Assembly (NCBI RefSeq): GCF_028198165.1 | Contig: NZ_CP116339.1 | Coordinates: 3,975,001 to 4,039,000 of the forward strand | Length of the DNA stretch: 64,000 nt | Direction of reading: 5' to 3' | Source: Pseudoxanthomonas sp. JBR18 | GTDB taxonomy: Bacteria > Pseudomonadota > Gammaproteobacteria > Xanthomonadales > Xanthomonadaceae | Shown: positions 22,631-32,700 of the stretch, one piece after another | Numbering within the stretch: the first letter of the stretch is position 1 | Layout of the letters: each line of letters opens with the position of its first letter | Translations under genes and position numbers: made by a program | Notes under the pieces: model-generated | Seen by the model: only the letters and a program-made list of their open reading frames with translations | Told to the model about the DNA's origin: nothing | Databases searched by the model: none

Positions 22631-23767
22631 TCAGCGCTGGCCGGACATGGCCACGGCCTGGGGCCGCGGCGGGGCATCGATGACCGTCACCGCGCTGCCA
22701 TCGCGCAGGGCGACCTTGCCGGCGGTCACCACGGCATCGCCGACCTTCAGGCCTTTGCGGATTTCGATCCATTCACCATCCACGTAGCCCGGTTCGACCG
22801 CCGTGCGCACCGCCTTGCCGTCATGCACGCGATAGACCGCCGGGTCGCCGTCGTCCAGCAGCGCCGCGCGCGGAATCACCAGGGCATCGGCGCGGTGGTC
22901 GTATTCGATGCGCAGACGACCAAACATCCCGGCCTGCAGCTGCGTATCGCCCTCCCCGTCGAACGCACAGACCACGCGGAAGGTACCGCTGCCCGAATCG
23001 ACCAGCGGCGCGACCCGGTCCACGGTGCCTTCGAAGGTCTGTCCGGGCAGCGCATCGGCCTGCAGGCTCACCGGCTGGCCGGCACGCAGGGTGGACAGCT
23101 CGCGCTCGGGCACGTTGAGCGTGGCTTCCAGGCGCGAGCGATCGATGATACGGATGATCGGCGTATTGATCTGCACGAAGTTGCCGGTCTTGATCGAGCG
23201 CGAGGCCACCACGCCGGAGATCGGTGCGGTCACGGTGGTGTAGGACAGTTCCAGACGGGCGAGGCGGTTCTGCGCGCGGATGTCCTCCAGGTCGTAGCGC
23301 AGCTGGTCCACGTCGTTGGCGCTGATCATCTGCTGGGCGACCAGTTTGGTCGCGCGCTGGTAGTTGCCTTCCAGCTTGCGCATCTGGGCCTCGGTCTGGG
23401 CCACGGCCAGACGCGCGCGATCGGCATCCAGCCGCACCAGCGGCTGCCCGGCATGCACCTGCTGGCCTTCCTCCACCAGCACGGCCAGGGCCACGCCGGA
23501 GGTCTTGGCCACCACCTGGGATTCGGCACGCGGCTCCAGGCTGGTGGTGCCCGAATAGCTCGCCGCCACCGGACGCCGGGCGGCCTTGACCGCCTCGACC
23601 GGCACCGCCTCGGCGGCGGCCGGCTTGTCCTTGTTGCTGGCCTCGGCAGCGGGTTTGGCATCGGCGCCATCGGCCTTGCCGCAGCCGGACAGGATCGGCA
23701 GCGCGGCCAGGGCCAAGAGCATGAGGCCGGTGCGGGCGGGGAAACGCGAGGGGGTGGCGCGGCGCAT
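22631..23767 (-). CDS. RND efflux periplasmic adaptor, lipoprotein
   Basis: A 378-residue membrane-fusion protein linking the two RND permeases to an outer-membrane channel. A lipobox LSGC with C29 anchors it. The lipoyl/hairpin region reads VLVEEGQQVHAGQPLVRLDADRA and TVTAPISGVVASRSI, both typical of the HlyD/AcrA family. I choose the ATG at 23767, which has AAGG ten bases upstream, over a TTG three codons earlier. The gene opens the operon, and its start lies 18 bases from a palindromic candidate operator. Confidence 0.93.
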   Translation of the reverse strand: MRRATPSRFPARTGLMLLALAALPILSGCGKADGADAKPAAEASNKDKPAAAEAVPVEAVKAARRPVAASYSGTTSLEPRAESQVVAKTSGVALAVLVEEGQQVHAGQPLVRLDADRARLAVAQTEAQMRKLEGNYQRATKLVAQQMISANDVDQLRYDLEDIRAQNRLARLELSYTTVTAPISGVVASRSIKTGNFVQINTPIIRIIDRSRLEATLNVPERELSTLRAGQPVSLQADALPGQTFEGTVDRVAPLVDSGSGTFRVVCAFDGEGDTQLQAGMFGRLRIEYDHRADALVIPRAALLDDGDPAVYRVHDGKAVRTAVEPGYVDGEWIEIRKGLKVGDAVVTAGKVALRDGSAVTVIDAPPRPQAVAMSGQR

Positions 23768-23784
23768 GGCGGTCAACCTTGACT

Positions 23785-23821
23785 GGTGTTGTAGACAACT
23801 ACATCACCAGTTCTATAGAAC
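23785..23821 (-). promoter_or_regulatory. double palindrome, candidate repressor operator of the RND operon
   Basis: Arm GGTGTTGTAG (23785-23794) and arm CTACATCACC (23799-23808) match at nine of ten positions around a four-base centre. Two bases further on is a perfect 12-base palindrome, GTTCTATAGAAC (23810-23821). Both lie directly upstream of the adaptor gene. Spacing and size suit a TetR- or MarR-type dimer. No regulator gene is adjacent in the window. Confidence 0.5.
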
Positions 23822-23942
23822 GACATGCGCCGAAGGTCATGGTGACCTGTGTCACTTCGTGTCACCGCACGACATGGGCGCCGGAACGCCCACGACGCGC
23901 GTAAGTTGTTGCGTCGCGTCATTTTTTTGCCGATCGCAGGCC

Positions 23943-23973
23943 TTGCCGGACGACCTGAACGGCAGGCTATACT
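23943..23973 (+). promoter_or_regulatory. possible promoter of the cytochrome c pair
   Basis: TTGCCG (23943-23948) and TATACT (23968-23973) with a 19-base spacer, 56 bases before the cytochrome ATG. The spacer is longer than ideal. Confidence 0.4.
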
Positions 23974-24029
23974 CGGCCCAGCCAAGCGCCGCGGACGGAA
24001 CGGGGCGCGCGCAAATCACGGAACACGAC

Positions 24030-24440
24030 ATGACGCGACCGCTGTTGTTCGCCGCCTGTTTCGCCCTGCTCTACGCCGGCGTGACCGCATCCAGCCAGGC
24101 CCGCCAGGACGCCACCGAACCCAACGCCCCGCCCTCCGCCCCCGCCCAACCCGCGGCAACGGCGCCCACACAGCCCGCCGCGGCCGTGGTCGGCAACGCC
24201 GAGACGGGTAAGCAGCTGTCCTACACCTGCCAGGGCTGCCACGGGGTGACCGGCTACAAGAATGCCTACCCCAACTTCCACGTGCCCCGGATTGGCGGGC
24301 AGTCCGCCGAGTACCTGGTCCAGGCCCTGAGCGAATACAAGGCCGGCAAGCGCAAGCATCCGACGATGCAGGCCCAGGCCCAGAGCTTCTCCAACCAGGA
24401 CATCGCCGACCTGGCCGCCTACCTGTCCAGCCTCAAATAA
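24030..24440 (+). CDS. cytochrome c, class I, periplasmic
   Basis: A 136-residue protein with a signal peptide (residues 1-24), a Pro/Ala-rich linker, and one haem-binding site C67-QG-C70-H71. A methionine in KHPTMQAQAQSF is a likely sixth haem ligand. The FSNQDIADLAAYLSSL ending is typical of small c4/c5-like cytochromes. The ATG at 24030 is chosen because it begins the signal peptide. The next gene, seven bases on, encodes a related cytochrome, so the pair probably arose by duplication and serves the respiratory chain. Confidence 0.88.
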   Translation: MTRPLLFAACFALLYAGVTASSQARQDATEPNAPPSAPAQPAATAPTQPAAAVVGNAETGKQLSYTCQGCHGVTGYKNAYPNFHVPRIGGQSAEYLVQALSEYKAGKRKHPTMQAQAQSFSNQDIADLAAYLSSLK

Positions 24441-24447
24441 GCCGACC

Positions 24448-24903
24448 ATGCGCACAGCCGTTCACGCCACCCGCCTGACCCTGGCCCTGCTCGCCGCCCT
24501 GGCGCTCGGCGCCTGCAGCAAGATCGAGACCACCGATACCGCAGCGGCCGACCCCGGTCACGCCAGCGGCGAGCACGGCAGCGCCTCCTCGGCCGGCCTG
24601 CCGCCCGGCAACATCGCCGCCGGGGAGAAGCTCGCCCAGCAGAAGGGCAAGGCCACCGGCCAGAGCTGCGTGGACTGCCACGGCGCGGAGGGCAACGCGC
24701 CGATCGCGGCGACCTATCCGCATCTGGCCGGGCAATATGCCGACTACCTGGCCCACGCGCTGCAGGCCTACCGCAGCGGCGACCGCGAACAAGCGCTGAT
24801 GTCGCCCCAGGCCGCCCAGCTCAGCGACCAGGACATCGCCAACCTCGCCGCATATTTCGCCTCGCGCAAGTCCAGCCTGCGCGATCTGCACGGACTGGAC
24901 TGA
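24448..24903 (+). CDS. cytochrome c lipoprotein
   Basis: A 151-residue monohaem cytochrome c with a lipobox LGAC (C23) rather than a cleavable soluble signal, so it should be membrane-tethered. Haem site C73-VD-C76-H77. The ending LSDQDIANLAAYFASRK parallels that of the upstream cytochrome. An intrinsic terminator lies about 45 bases downstream. Confidence 0.88.
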   Translation: MRTAVHATRLTLALLAALALGACSKIETTDTAAADPGHASGEHGSASSAGLPPGNIAAGEKLAQQKGKATGQSCVDCHGAEGNAPIAATYPHLAGQYADYLAHALQAYRSGDREQALMSPQAAQLSDQDIANLAAYFASRKSSLRDLHGLD

Positions 24904-24948
24904 GCCCGTCCGCGACACCGAACGCGCACGCGTTCCATGTCCAACCGC

Positions 24949-24973
24949 ACGGGCCCATCGGGCCCGTTTTTTT
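24949..24973 (+). terminator. intrinsic terminator after the cytochrome pair
   Basis: A perfect eight-base stem ACGGGCCC/GGGCCCGT with an ATC loop, followed by seven T residues. Confidence 0.9.
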
Positions 24974-24988
24974 GACTGCCACCCTGGA

Positions 24989-26812
24989 TCAGCTGCCGAC
25001 CGGGATGGGATGGCGCTTGACCGGGATGTCCGGCGGCGGACGCGCGGTCGCCGGATGGTCGTTCTTGTTGGGGTCGTACACGCCACACGCCCCGCCGGCC
25101 TGCAGGACCGACATCACGCAGCGGATCCGCTTGCTGGTGCCCGGGATCGGAATCTCCATCTCACGCACGCCCCGGCGGACCCAGTCCTGCAGAAGGCTTC
25201 CCCCCGGCAGCCAGTACTTGTCGAACATCGTCGGCTCATAGCCGATATTGGGTCGATCCAGCCAGGTGCCGGCCCGATCGGCGTCCAAACGCGCCTGCTG
25301 GCGCGAGCCCGGCACGCCCGGCTTGACGGTGCTGCCGCCTCCGGCCAGGTCGTCCGGCAGCTTTGCACTGCCATCAGCGTTGAACAGCCCCTGCCCGCCC
25401 GCGTCCCCTGGCGTGGCCTTGCTGGCTGCGCCCCAGTCGTCGGCGACCTGCTGACCCGGCGCACCCCAGTCATCGCGTTGCGTTGCGCCGGCACCGGGCC
25501 GTGCGGCCTGGTTGCCCGCCGTCTCGCGCCCTGCCACAGGTGAGGAGGGGGCGCCGCTTGTCCCGGTCGCCGATGCGGGCGCCTCCGCCGGTGCGGAAGC
25601 AGCCGTGGAGGACGGCTCCGCAACGGCGCCAGCCGGGTTCACCGCCTGTGTCGACGCGGGGGCTGGCGACTGGGCAGCGGTCGCATCCGGGGTGGCGTCC
25701 ATTGCGGCGCCGTCCTGCTGCGCGGCGGACGGTTGCGGCGCGGGGGGAGAGGGGACATCCCGCAGGCGCACCTGTGCCGGTGCCGCCTGGCTCAGCCGCA
25801 CCGGGGCGGCTGTCTCCGTCGGCCGGACCTGCTGCATCTGCGGTGCCTGAAGCGTCGGGACGGGCTCGGGCATGGGAATCTCACGCTGCCGGACCTGGGT
25901 CGGCATCGCCTCCAGCGTAGGTACCGGCGTCGCGCGCGGCGCGACCTGCTGCACGGCAACCGGCTGCTGGGTCTCCACCGGTTCCACCTCGCGCAACCGA
26001 ATGTTCGTCTCCGGCAGGCTGAGCTGCGGACTTGGCAGCGTGACCTGCGGCGGGGTCACCGGTGGCAGGACGAAGGACTGGGTGGGCTGCGGCGTTTGCG
26101 TCACCTGCAGGGGTTGCTCGGTCGCAGCGGGCGTGGGCGGCTGCGGCGCGGGCTCGGCGGCCGCGACCGGCGCAGGGGGCTGCGCCTGCTGTTGCGGTTC
26201 TGGCTGGGCTGGTGAAGACGCGTTCGACGGCGCGGGCGGCGCGGCTGCGGCCTGCGCCGCGGCTGGCGGACGGCGCGCGGACTTGGCCGGCGCTTGTGGA
26301 GCTTCATCAGCCGACGTTGCCGTTGCGGACGCTGCGGCTGGGGATGCAGGCGTCTGTGGCCCCGCGCCCCCGCCCTCCCCCTGTGTGCCACGCCCGATCA
26401 GGGTCAGTTGGATCCGTCCTTCCTGATCCTGCACTGGTGGCACCGGCACGGTGAGCATGCTTGCGAGCAGGAGAACAAACACGAAGCCCAGATGCAGCAC
26501 CAAGCTGCCGATCCGGCCGACCCAGCGCGTCCCACGTTCTTCCTTCGGGGGCGGATCCCAGTGCTGCCACAACAGCGAGCGGGCCGCGCGCCAGCCCTCC
26601 ATCGGCACGGGCCGCGCAGGCGGCCGGGCGCGCATCGCGGCGACCGCGGCCGCGGTGATGTGGGCGATGGGTTCGTAGGTCAGCTGGCCGTCGCGCGTCG
26701 GCGCGTTACGCAGCCAGATGCCCCAGCCGTGCGGCAGGCCCGTGGTCTTCTCGACGACGTGCACGGGCCGGCGCGCCCGCAGGAAAGCGATGATCTCGGT
26801 GGCGGTCGTCAC
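24989..26812 (-). CDS. proline/alanine/glutamine-rich single-pass membrane protein
   Basis: A 607-residue protein. The N-terminal 90 residues look folded and cytoplasmic. One membrane helix follows at about 101-123, then some 400 residues of low-complexity Pro/Ala/Gln sequence with loosely repeated units such as VPTLEAMPTQVRQRE and VPTLQAPQMQQVRPTE. A compact C-terminal domain contains two cysteines (RIRCVMSVLQAGGAC). The layout recalls TonB or TolA: anchored inside, spanning the periplasm with a stiff linker. Similar Xanthomonas proteins are named transmembrane repetitive proteins. The start codon is GTG, 15 bases from the nfuA stop on the same strand, so the two are probably co-transcribed. 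Function unknown. Confidence 0.8.
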   Translation of the reverse strand: MTTATEIIAFLRARRPVHVVEKTTGLPHGWGIWLRNAPTRDGQLTYEPIAHITAAAVAAMRARPPARPVPMEGWRAARSLLWQHWDPPPKEERGTRWVGRIGSLVLHLGFVFVLLLASMLTVPVPPVQDQEGRIQLTLIGRGTQGEGGGAGPQTPASPAAASATATSADEAPQAPAKSARRPPAAAQAAAAPPAPSNASSPAQPEPQQQAQPPAPVAAAEPAPQPPTPAATEQPLQVTQTPQPTQSFVLPPVTPPQVTLPSPQLSLPETNIRLREVEPVETQQPVAVQQVAPRATPVPTLEAMPTQVRQREIPMPEPVPTLQAPQMQQVRPTETAAPVRLSQAAPAQVRLRDVPSPPAPQPSAAQQDGAAMDATPDATAAQSPAPASTQAVNPAGAVAEPSSTAASAPAEAPASATGTSGAPSSPVAGRETAGNQAARPGAGATQRDDWGAPGQQVADDWGAASKATPGDAGGQGLFNADGSAKLPDDLAGGGSTVKPGVPGSRQQARLDADRAGTWLDRPNIGYEPTMFDKYWLPGGSLLQDWVRRGVREMEIPIPGTSKRIRCVMSVLQAGGACGVYDPNKNDHPATARPPPDIPVKRHPIPVGS

Positions 26813-26827
26813 CGGGCAGCGTTGAGG

Positions 26828-27421
26828 TCAGGCAGCGTCGCGCGGCATGTACGGCGCTTGGCCGGTGTCGTGATCGGTCGCATCCCGCACCGCCGTCACG
26901 CCAGGCACGCGGGTCAGCAGGGTCTTCTCGATCCCCTGCTTGAGGGTCACATCGGCCATGCCGCAGCCATGGCAACCGCCGCCGAAACGCAGGAACACCA
27001 CGCCCTCGCCGGTCACTTCCTCCACGGCCACCCGGCCCCCGTGCGATGCCAGTTGCGGGTTGACCTCATGCTCGACGACCCAACGCACCCGCTCGACCAA
27101 CGATGCGCCTTCGGCGGGCGCCTTGCCCTTGATGTGCGGCGCCTTGATCGTCAGCTGGCTGCCTGCCCCCTGGGTGACGAAATCGATCTCGGCATCGTCC
27201 AGCCACGGCACGCTGGCCGCATCGACATAGACCGTGAAGCCTTCACACTCCACGACCCATTCGTCGCCAGCCAGGTCGCGGGGCTCGGCGAACTCCAGCC
27301 GCGCATCGGCACGCGGGGTGCCGGCGTCCACTGCGCTGAGTCTCACGCCCAGGCCGGGCGTGGCCTCGCGCTCGATGAGTTTGCGGAAATGGCTCTGGGC
27401 AGTGTCGGAAATCTGGATCAT
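26828..27421 (-). CDS. nfuA: Fe-S biogenesis protein NfuA
   Basis: A 197-residue iron-sulfur carrier that delivers 4Fe-4S clusters to target enzymes. The N-terminal half is a degenerate A-type (IscA-like) domain lacking its cysteines. The C-terminal Nfu domain holds the cluster-binding pair C150 and C153 ([14 protein letters not shown]). The length is normal for the family. Confidence 0.95.
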   Translation of the reverse strand: MIQISDTAQSHFRKLIEREATPGLGVRLSAVDAGTPRADARLEFAEPRDLAGDEWVVECEGFTVYVDAASVPWLDDAEIDFVTQGAGSQLTIKAPHIKGKAPAEGASLVERVRWVVEHEVNPQLASHGGRVAVEEVTGEGVVFLRFGGGCHGCGMADVTLKQGIEKTLLTRVPGVTAVRDATDHDTGQAPYMPRDAA

Positions 27422-27537
27422 GCCCGTATTCTAACGGCCCGCCGCCGACACGTCAGAGCCACTCGTTCACGGCTCCCGGTGGTACGTTCAGCCGCCCGAC
27501 CCGCGCGCCCAAGTGCGCGCCCCGCAGGAGAACCGCC

Positions 27538-27885
27538 ATGTCCGACCTCATTCCGCTGGCCCAGGCCCATTGCCTGCCCCGCAGCGGCGCCGAGCACCGG
27601 CTCGGGCAGGCCCGCATCGCCGAACTCATGCCGCAGCTGCCCGGCTGGGAACTGGTCGAACAGGGCAAGGCCCTGAGTCGCACGTTCCGCTTCACCGACT
27701 ATTACCGCACCCTGGCCTTCGTCAACGCGCTGGCCTTCATCGCCCATCGCGAAGACCACCACCCCGACCTGGGCGTGCACTACGACCGCGTCGTGGTGCG
27801 GTTTTCCACCCACGACGTGGGCGGACTGAGCGAGAACGACTTCATCTGCGCCGCCAAGGCGCAGGCCCTGGACCCCGAACAATGA
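27538..27885 (+). CDS. phhB: 4a-hydroxytetrahydrobiopterin dehydratase
   Basis: A 115-residue pterin-4a-carbinolamine dehydratase, which recycles the pterin cofactor of phenylalanine hydroxylase. The catalytic histidine cluster is visible in [14 protein letters not shown]. The AGGAGAA seven bases upstream of the ATG is a near-ideal ribosome binding site. The stop overlaps the start of the next gene by four bases. Confidence 0.93.
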   Translation: MSDLIPLAQAHCLPRSGAEHRLGQARIAELMPQLPGWELVEQGKALSRTFRFTDYYRTLAFVNALAFIAHREDHHPDLGVHYDRVVVRFSTHDVGGLSENDFICAAKAQALDPEQ

Positions 27886-28325
27886 ACCTCAAGCCCATGA
27901 ACCGATCGCTTCGCCTGTCCCTGACCGCGCCGTTGCTGCTGCTGGCCGCATGCAACCAGACGCCGGCAGGCAACGAGCAGGCCGCCCCTGCCGCGCCCGC
28001 TGCCACCGAATTGACCGCCGTGCAGACCCCGCCGCCCCAGTATCCGCTGGAAGCGGCCTGCAACGGACAGGGCGGGACGACCACCCTGAAGGTGACCGTC
28101 GGCACCGAAGGCACGCCCACCGATGTCACCGTGGCCCATGGCAGTGGCAACGACGCCCTGGATCAGGCGGCCATGACGGCCGTGAAGACCTGGAAGTTCA
28201 AGCCCGCCACGCGCGGCGGTCAGCCGTTCGCCCAGACCATCAACGTGCCGGTGAACTTCCCCGCCCCGCAGGTCCGTCCGGACGCATGCTTCTCGCTGGA
28301 CGAAAAAAAGCCCGCGCAGTCCTGA
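27882..28325 (+). CDS. lipoprotein with TonB C-terminal-like domain
   Basis: A 147-residue lipoprotein. The lipobox LLLLAAC places the lipidated cysteine at C24. A short Ala/Pro linker follows, then a TonB-C fold: [20 protein letters not shown], the helix [20 protein letters not shown] and a last strand [11 protein letters not shown]. TonB domains normally contact outer-membrane transporters, but this one lacks a membrane helix that could couple to ExbB/ExbD. The start overlaps the phhB stop (ATGA); a second ATG five codons in is possible. Confidence 0.82.
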   Translation: MNLKPMNRSLRLSLTAPLLLLAACNQTPAGNEQAAPAAPAATELTAVQTPPPQYPLEAACNGQGGTTTLKVTVGTEGTPTDVTVAHGSGNDALDQAAMTAVKTWKFKPATRGGQPFAQTINVPVNFPAPQVRPDACFSLDEKKPAQS

Positions 28326-28345
28326 TGCCGGCCTGGCCCTGGCCT

Positions 28346-29326
28346 TTACGCTAGGGCATCCAGCGCCGCCGCCAGATCCTCCGAAAGCGGCGCATTGAGC
28401 ACGTAAGGGGTGTGCCCGGCATCGAGCGCGAACTCCAGCGAGGCGGCGTGCAGGAACAGCCGCTTCAGGCCCGCCTGGTCCCGTAGCCGCTTGTTGGCCG
28501 CCGGGTCGCCGTACTTGTCGTCGCCCGCCACCGAATGGCCGATGTGCTGGGCGTGGACGCGGATCTGATGGGTGCGCCCGGTCTCGATCAGCACTTCGCA
28601 GTACGACTGCCCGCCGCGGCGCTCCAGCACCTTGAAATGGCTCACGCTGGGCTTGCCGCCCTCGTTGACCTGAACGTGGCGCTCGCCGCCCTGCCGAAGC
28701 CCGACCAGCAACGGCGCATCGACGGTCATCACCCCGTCGGGCATGCGCCCGGTCAGCAGGGTCAGGTAGCGCTTGCGGATGCCCTTTGTCGGGCCGGCAT
28801 CCTCGCGCAGCAAGGCCTGCAGCTCGGTCAGGGCCGAACGCTTCTTGGCCAGGATCAGCAGGCCCGAGGTGTCCCGGTCCAGGCGGTGGACCAGCTCCAG
28901 GGACTGGTTGGGCCGCAGGGCGCGCATGGTTTCGATGGCGCCATGACTGATTCCGCTGCCGCCGTGGCTGGCCACTCCGGTCGGCTTGTTGATGACCAGC
29001 AGGCGCGCGTCCTCGAACACGATCGCCGCCTCCATCCGCGCCAGGAAGCCCGCCGGCGGCGCCGCGCGGGGGCCAGTTTCCTCCAGGCTCACCGGCGGAA
29101 TGCGCACCTCGTCGCCCGGCTCGAGCTTGCGCTCGGCCTTGGCCCGCCCCCCGTTCACCCGGACCTGGCCGCTGCGGACCAGCTTGTAGACCAGGCTGCG
29201 CGGGGCGCCCTTGAGCTGTCCGAGCAGGAAATTGTCCAGGCGCTGGCCGCCGCGATCGGCGGGCACCACGACCATGCGGACGGCGCTACGGGCAGGCGGG
29301 TTTTCGGGGTGGGAGGGGGCGGTCAT
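28346..29326 (-). CDS. rluC: 23S rRNA pseudouridine synthase, RluC type
   Basis: A 326-residue pseudouridine synthase with an N-terminal S4 RNA-binding domain (RLDNFLLGQL, LVYKLVRSGQVRVNG) and the RsuA/RluA catalytic core. The active-site aspartate is in HRLDRDTSGLLILAK. By length and by its position divergent from rne, as in E. coli, it is most likely RluC, which modifies positions 955, 2504 and 2580 of 23S rRNA. Confidence 0.9.
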   Translation of the reverse strand: MTAPSHPENPPARSAVRMVVVPADRGGQRLDNFLLGQLKGAPRSLVYKLVRSGQVRVNGGRAKAERKLEPGDEVRIPPVSLEETGPRAAPPAGFLARMEAAIVFEDARLLVINKPTGVASHGGSGISHGAIETMRALRPNQSLELVHRLDRDTSGLLILAKKRSALTELQALLREDAGPTKGIRKRYLTLLTGRMPDGVMTVDAPLLVGLRQGGERHVQVNEGGKPSVSHFKVLERRGGQSYCEVLIETGRTHQIRVHAQHIGHSVAGDDKYGDPAANKRLRDQAGLKRLFLHAASLEFALDAGHTPYVLNAPLSEDLAAALDALA

Positions 29327-29735
29327 TTGTCCATCTTGTCTGTTACACTCGGCCTGCGAGATAAGGGTTTGATTTCGCTAGGAAGTTGCGTCACGGGCCA
29401 GAAGCCCAGCTTTCTTCAGCGAAGCCCGGCACAGTGCGCGACCACCGTCCTCGGGGCGGCCATGTTAGCGGCTCGCCGGCAGACCCCGACACCCGCCGGG
29501 TGCGTCAGACATCCGAAGCTGAACACGTCCCGCGCGGCGCAACCGGCCTTTGGGCCTGTCGCCGACGGTCCCGCAACACCGACATCGCAACAAAGCGCTC
29601 CCGCGGCTCGCCGTGGTGTCGAAGCGCTGGAAGCTCCAACCCGCCCCACCCGCGCTGCGCGCGAGGAGCGGCCGAACGTTCCAGAGGCAAAACGCCATGG
29701 TGTTTGTCGCGCGGTAGAGCGCGAGGAACACAACA
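29327..29735 (+). promoter_or_regulatory. 409-base rluC-rne intergenic region, long rne leader
   Basis: No gene is evident between the divergent rluC and rne starts. A weak promoter candidate lies at TTGTCT (29336-29341) and AGATAA (29359-29364), spaced 17 bases, which would give an rne leader of roughly 370 bases. The rne ATG has GAGGAA eight bases upstream. In E. coli the rne leader is a target for autoregulation by RNase E; the long leader here suggests a similar role, but I have not folded it. Confidence 0.45.
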
Positions 29736-32700
29736 ATGAAACGTATGTTGATCAATGCCACGCAGGCAGAAGAACTGCGCGTGGCGATCGTGGATGGGCA
29801 AACGCTGTACGACATCGATATCGAGCAGCCCTCCAAGGAACAGAAGAAGTCCAACATCTACAAGGGCCGCATCACCCGGCTCGAACCCTCTCTCGAAGCG
29901 GCCTTCGTCGACTACGGCGCCGAGCGCCATGGCTTCCTGCCGCTGAAGGAAATCTCCCGCGATTATTTCCAGGCCGGCGTGGACCACCACAAGGCCGGCC
30001 TGCGTGAACTGTTGCGCGAAGGCCAGGAAGTGGTCGTGCAGGTCGACAAGGACGAGCGTGGCAACAAGGGCGCGGCCCTGACCACGTTCATCTCCCTGGC
30101 CGGCCGCTACATGGTGCTGATGCCCAACTCGCCCACCGCCGGCGGGGTTTCGCGCCGGATCGAGGGTGACGACCGCGCCGCGCTGAAGGCCGCCATGGAC
30201 GCGCTGACCATCCCCGACGACATGGGCGTGATCATCCGCACCGCTGGCGTGGGCCGCGACGCCGAAGAGCTGCAGTGGGACCTGGACTACCTGCTGAGCG
30301 TGTGGAAGGCCGTGGCCGAGGCCGCCCTGGCCAAGCCGGCGCCGTTCCTGATCTACCAGGAGTCGCGCCTGATCGTGCGCGCCCTGCGCGACTACCTGCG
30401 CAGCGACGTGGGCGAAATCCTGGTCGACACCGAGGAGCTGTACGCCACCGCGCAGGAGTTCATGCAGCAGGTGATGCCGCACAACCTGCGCAAGCTCAAG
30501 CACTACACCGACGATATCCCGCTGTTTAACCGCTTCCAGATCGAATCCCAGATCGAGGGCGCCTACGAGCGCAATGTGCGCCTGCCGTCCGGCGGCTCGA
30601 TCGTGGTCGACCAGACCGAGGCGCTGACTGCCATCGACGTCAACTCGGCCCGCGCCACCAAGGGCGGCGACATCGAGGAGACCGCGTTCCACACCAACTG
30701 CGAGGCGGCCGAGGAAGTGGCCCGCCAGCTGCGCCTGCGCGACCTGGGCGGCCTGGTGGTGATCGACTTCATCGACATGGCGTCCAACAAGCACCAGCGT
30801 GAGGTGGAAAACCGCCTGCAGAATTCGCTCAAGTACGATCGCGCCCGCGTTCAGCTGGGCCGCATCTCGCGCTTCGGCCTGATGGAGATGTCGCGCCAGC
30901 GCCTGCGTCCCAGCCTGGGCGAGTCCAGCCAGATCGTGTGCCCGCGCTGCGACGGCCATGGCCGCATGCGCAGCGTCGAGTCGCTGTCGCTGTCCATCAT
31001 CCGCGTGGCCGAAGAGCACGCCATGAAGGACAACACCGGGCAGGTCCTGGTGCAGGCGCCGCTGGAGATCGCCAACTACCTGCTCAACGAAAAGCGCGGC
31101 GCGCTGCGCGAGATCGAGCAGCGCCACGGCTCGCCGATCATCATCGTGGCCGACGAGCAGCTGCACACCCCACACTACGAGGTCACGCGCCTGCGCGAAA
31201 ACGAGCTGGGCGAAGAATCCAGCAAGCCCAGCTATCAGCGCGGCACCCCGCGCAAGCTGCCGGTGCATGCGTTGACCAAGGCCCAGCTCAACATCCCCGC
31301 CGCCCCGGCGGTGACCACGGTCAAGCACGCCCAGCCTGCCCCGGTCCGCCAGGAGCGCGAGGCACCGGCCCCGGTCGAACCCACGCCGGCCCCCGTGGCG
31401 CCTGCTCCGCAGCCGGTCGTCGCGCCGGGCGGCGTGGTCGGCTGGCTCAAGCGCGTGTTCGGTGCCGCCAGTGCCCCTGCGCCGGCCTCCCCGACCACGC
31501 CCGCACGCGGCAACGACAGTCGCCAGGGTCGCGCCGAGCGTGGCAATGGCAACGCGCCGCAGCAGCGCCGTGACGCCAACCGCGGCCAGGGTGGTAATGG
31601 TCGCGGCGGCCAGAACGGCCAGCAGCGACGCGAGCGTGGCAAGGACAAGGACAAGGACAAGGAGGCGAACCAGAACAACGGTGGCGCCCAGCAGCCGCGC
31701 AATCGTGGCGAGCAGCAGGGCAAGCCGGCCAGGCAGCAGCCCAAGGCCAAGCAGCAGGAAAAGCAGCAGGACAAGAGTCCCTCACCTGCGCAGGCCAACG
31801 AGCGGGGTCCCAAGCCCCAGCGTGAGCCGCAGCAGAAAACGCCCGAGGTCCAGAACGAGGTCAACGCCGCCGTTGCGGCCGCTGCGCTCGTGCAGGGCGC
31901 AACCGTGGCGCAGCAGGACACCGCGCCTCAGACCGCTCCTGCCCCCGAGGCGCGCAGCGAAGCCCCGGAAGCACGCAAGCCACGCGAGAAGAAGCCTCAG
32001 GTCGAGGACACCGAGACCCTGACCCCCGTTGTACCCGAAGGCCAGGAAGCGACCGATGAGGCCAACGCGGCGCAGGACACGCACGAAGCGAACGAAGCCG
32101 AATCCGGCGATGAGAACGGCACCCCGCGCCGTCGCCGTGGCCGTCGCGGCGGTCGCCGTCGCCGTCGTGGCAATGGCGAAGGCAATGGAGCGCCGCACGA
32201 CCAGCACGATGCGGACGCCGACCAGGCGGGCGATGAAGAGCCGGTCGTGATCGCGTCTTCTTCCCAGCCCGAGTTCGACTTCGACGATGCCGAGCCGGCA
32301 ACGCCGGCACCCGCGCCAAGTGCTCAGCCTGCCAGCGCGCCCGTGACTGCGGCCGCGGCCGCAGTGGTTGCCGTCGCCGATGCGACGCCGGAACCCAAGT
32401 TCGAGCAGAACCAGGACGCCGCCGAGGCCGCACCGCAGGCCTCCTCCGAACCAGCCGCCCCCCCGGCGCCGCAGGTCATGACGCCAGCCGCGGTCGCCGT
32501 GGCAGTCGCCTCGGAAGTCGCTCCTGCCGAGGAGATCGCGCCGTTGGTGGTGGAGGAGACACCCGCCACCGCAGCGTTTGCCGAGGCGGACACGCCATCC
32601 GACGCAACCCCGGCTCCGGTGGAACCTGTCGTCGCCACCGCCGCGGAAACCGTCGATGCCGCGGGCCAGCCCGACCTGCTGGTCGCCGCCGAGGTCGCCC

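Noticed and set aside
23768-23776. TTG start for the RND adaptor
   Set aside because: The ATG three codons later has the better-placed AAGG and a standard lipoprotein signal.
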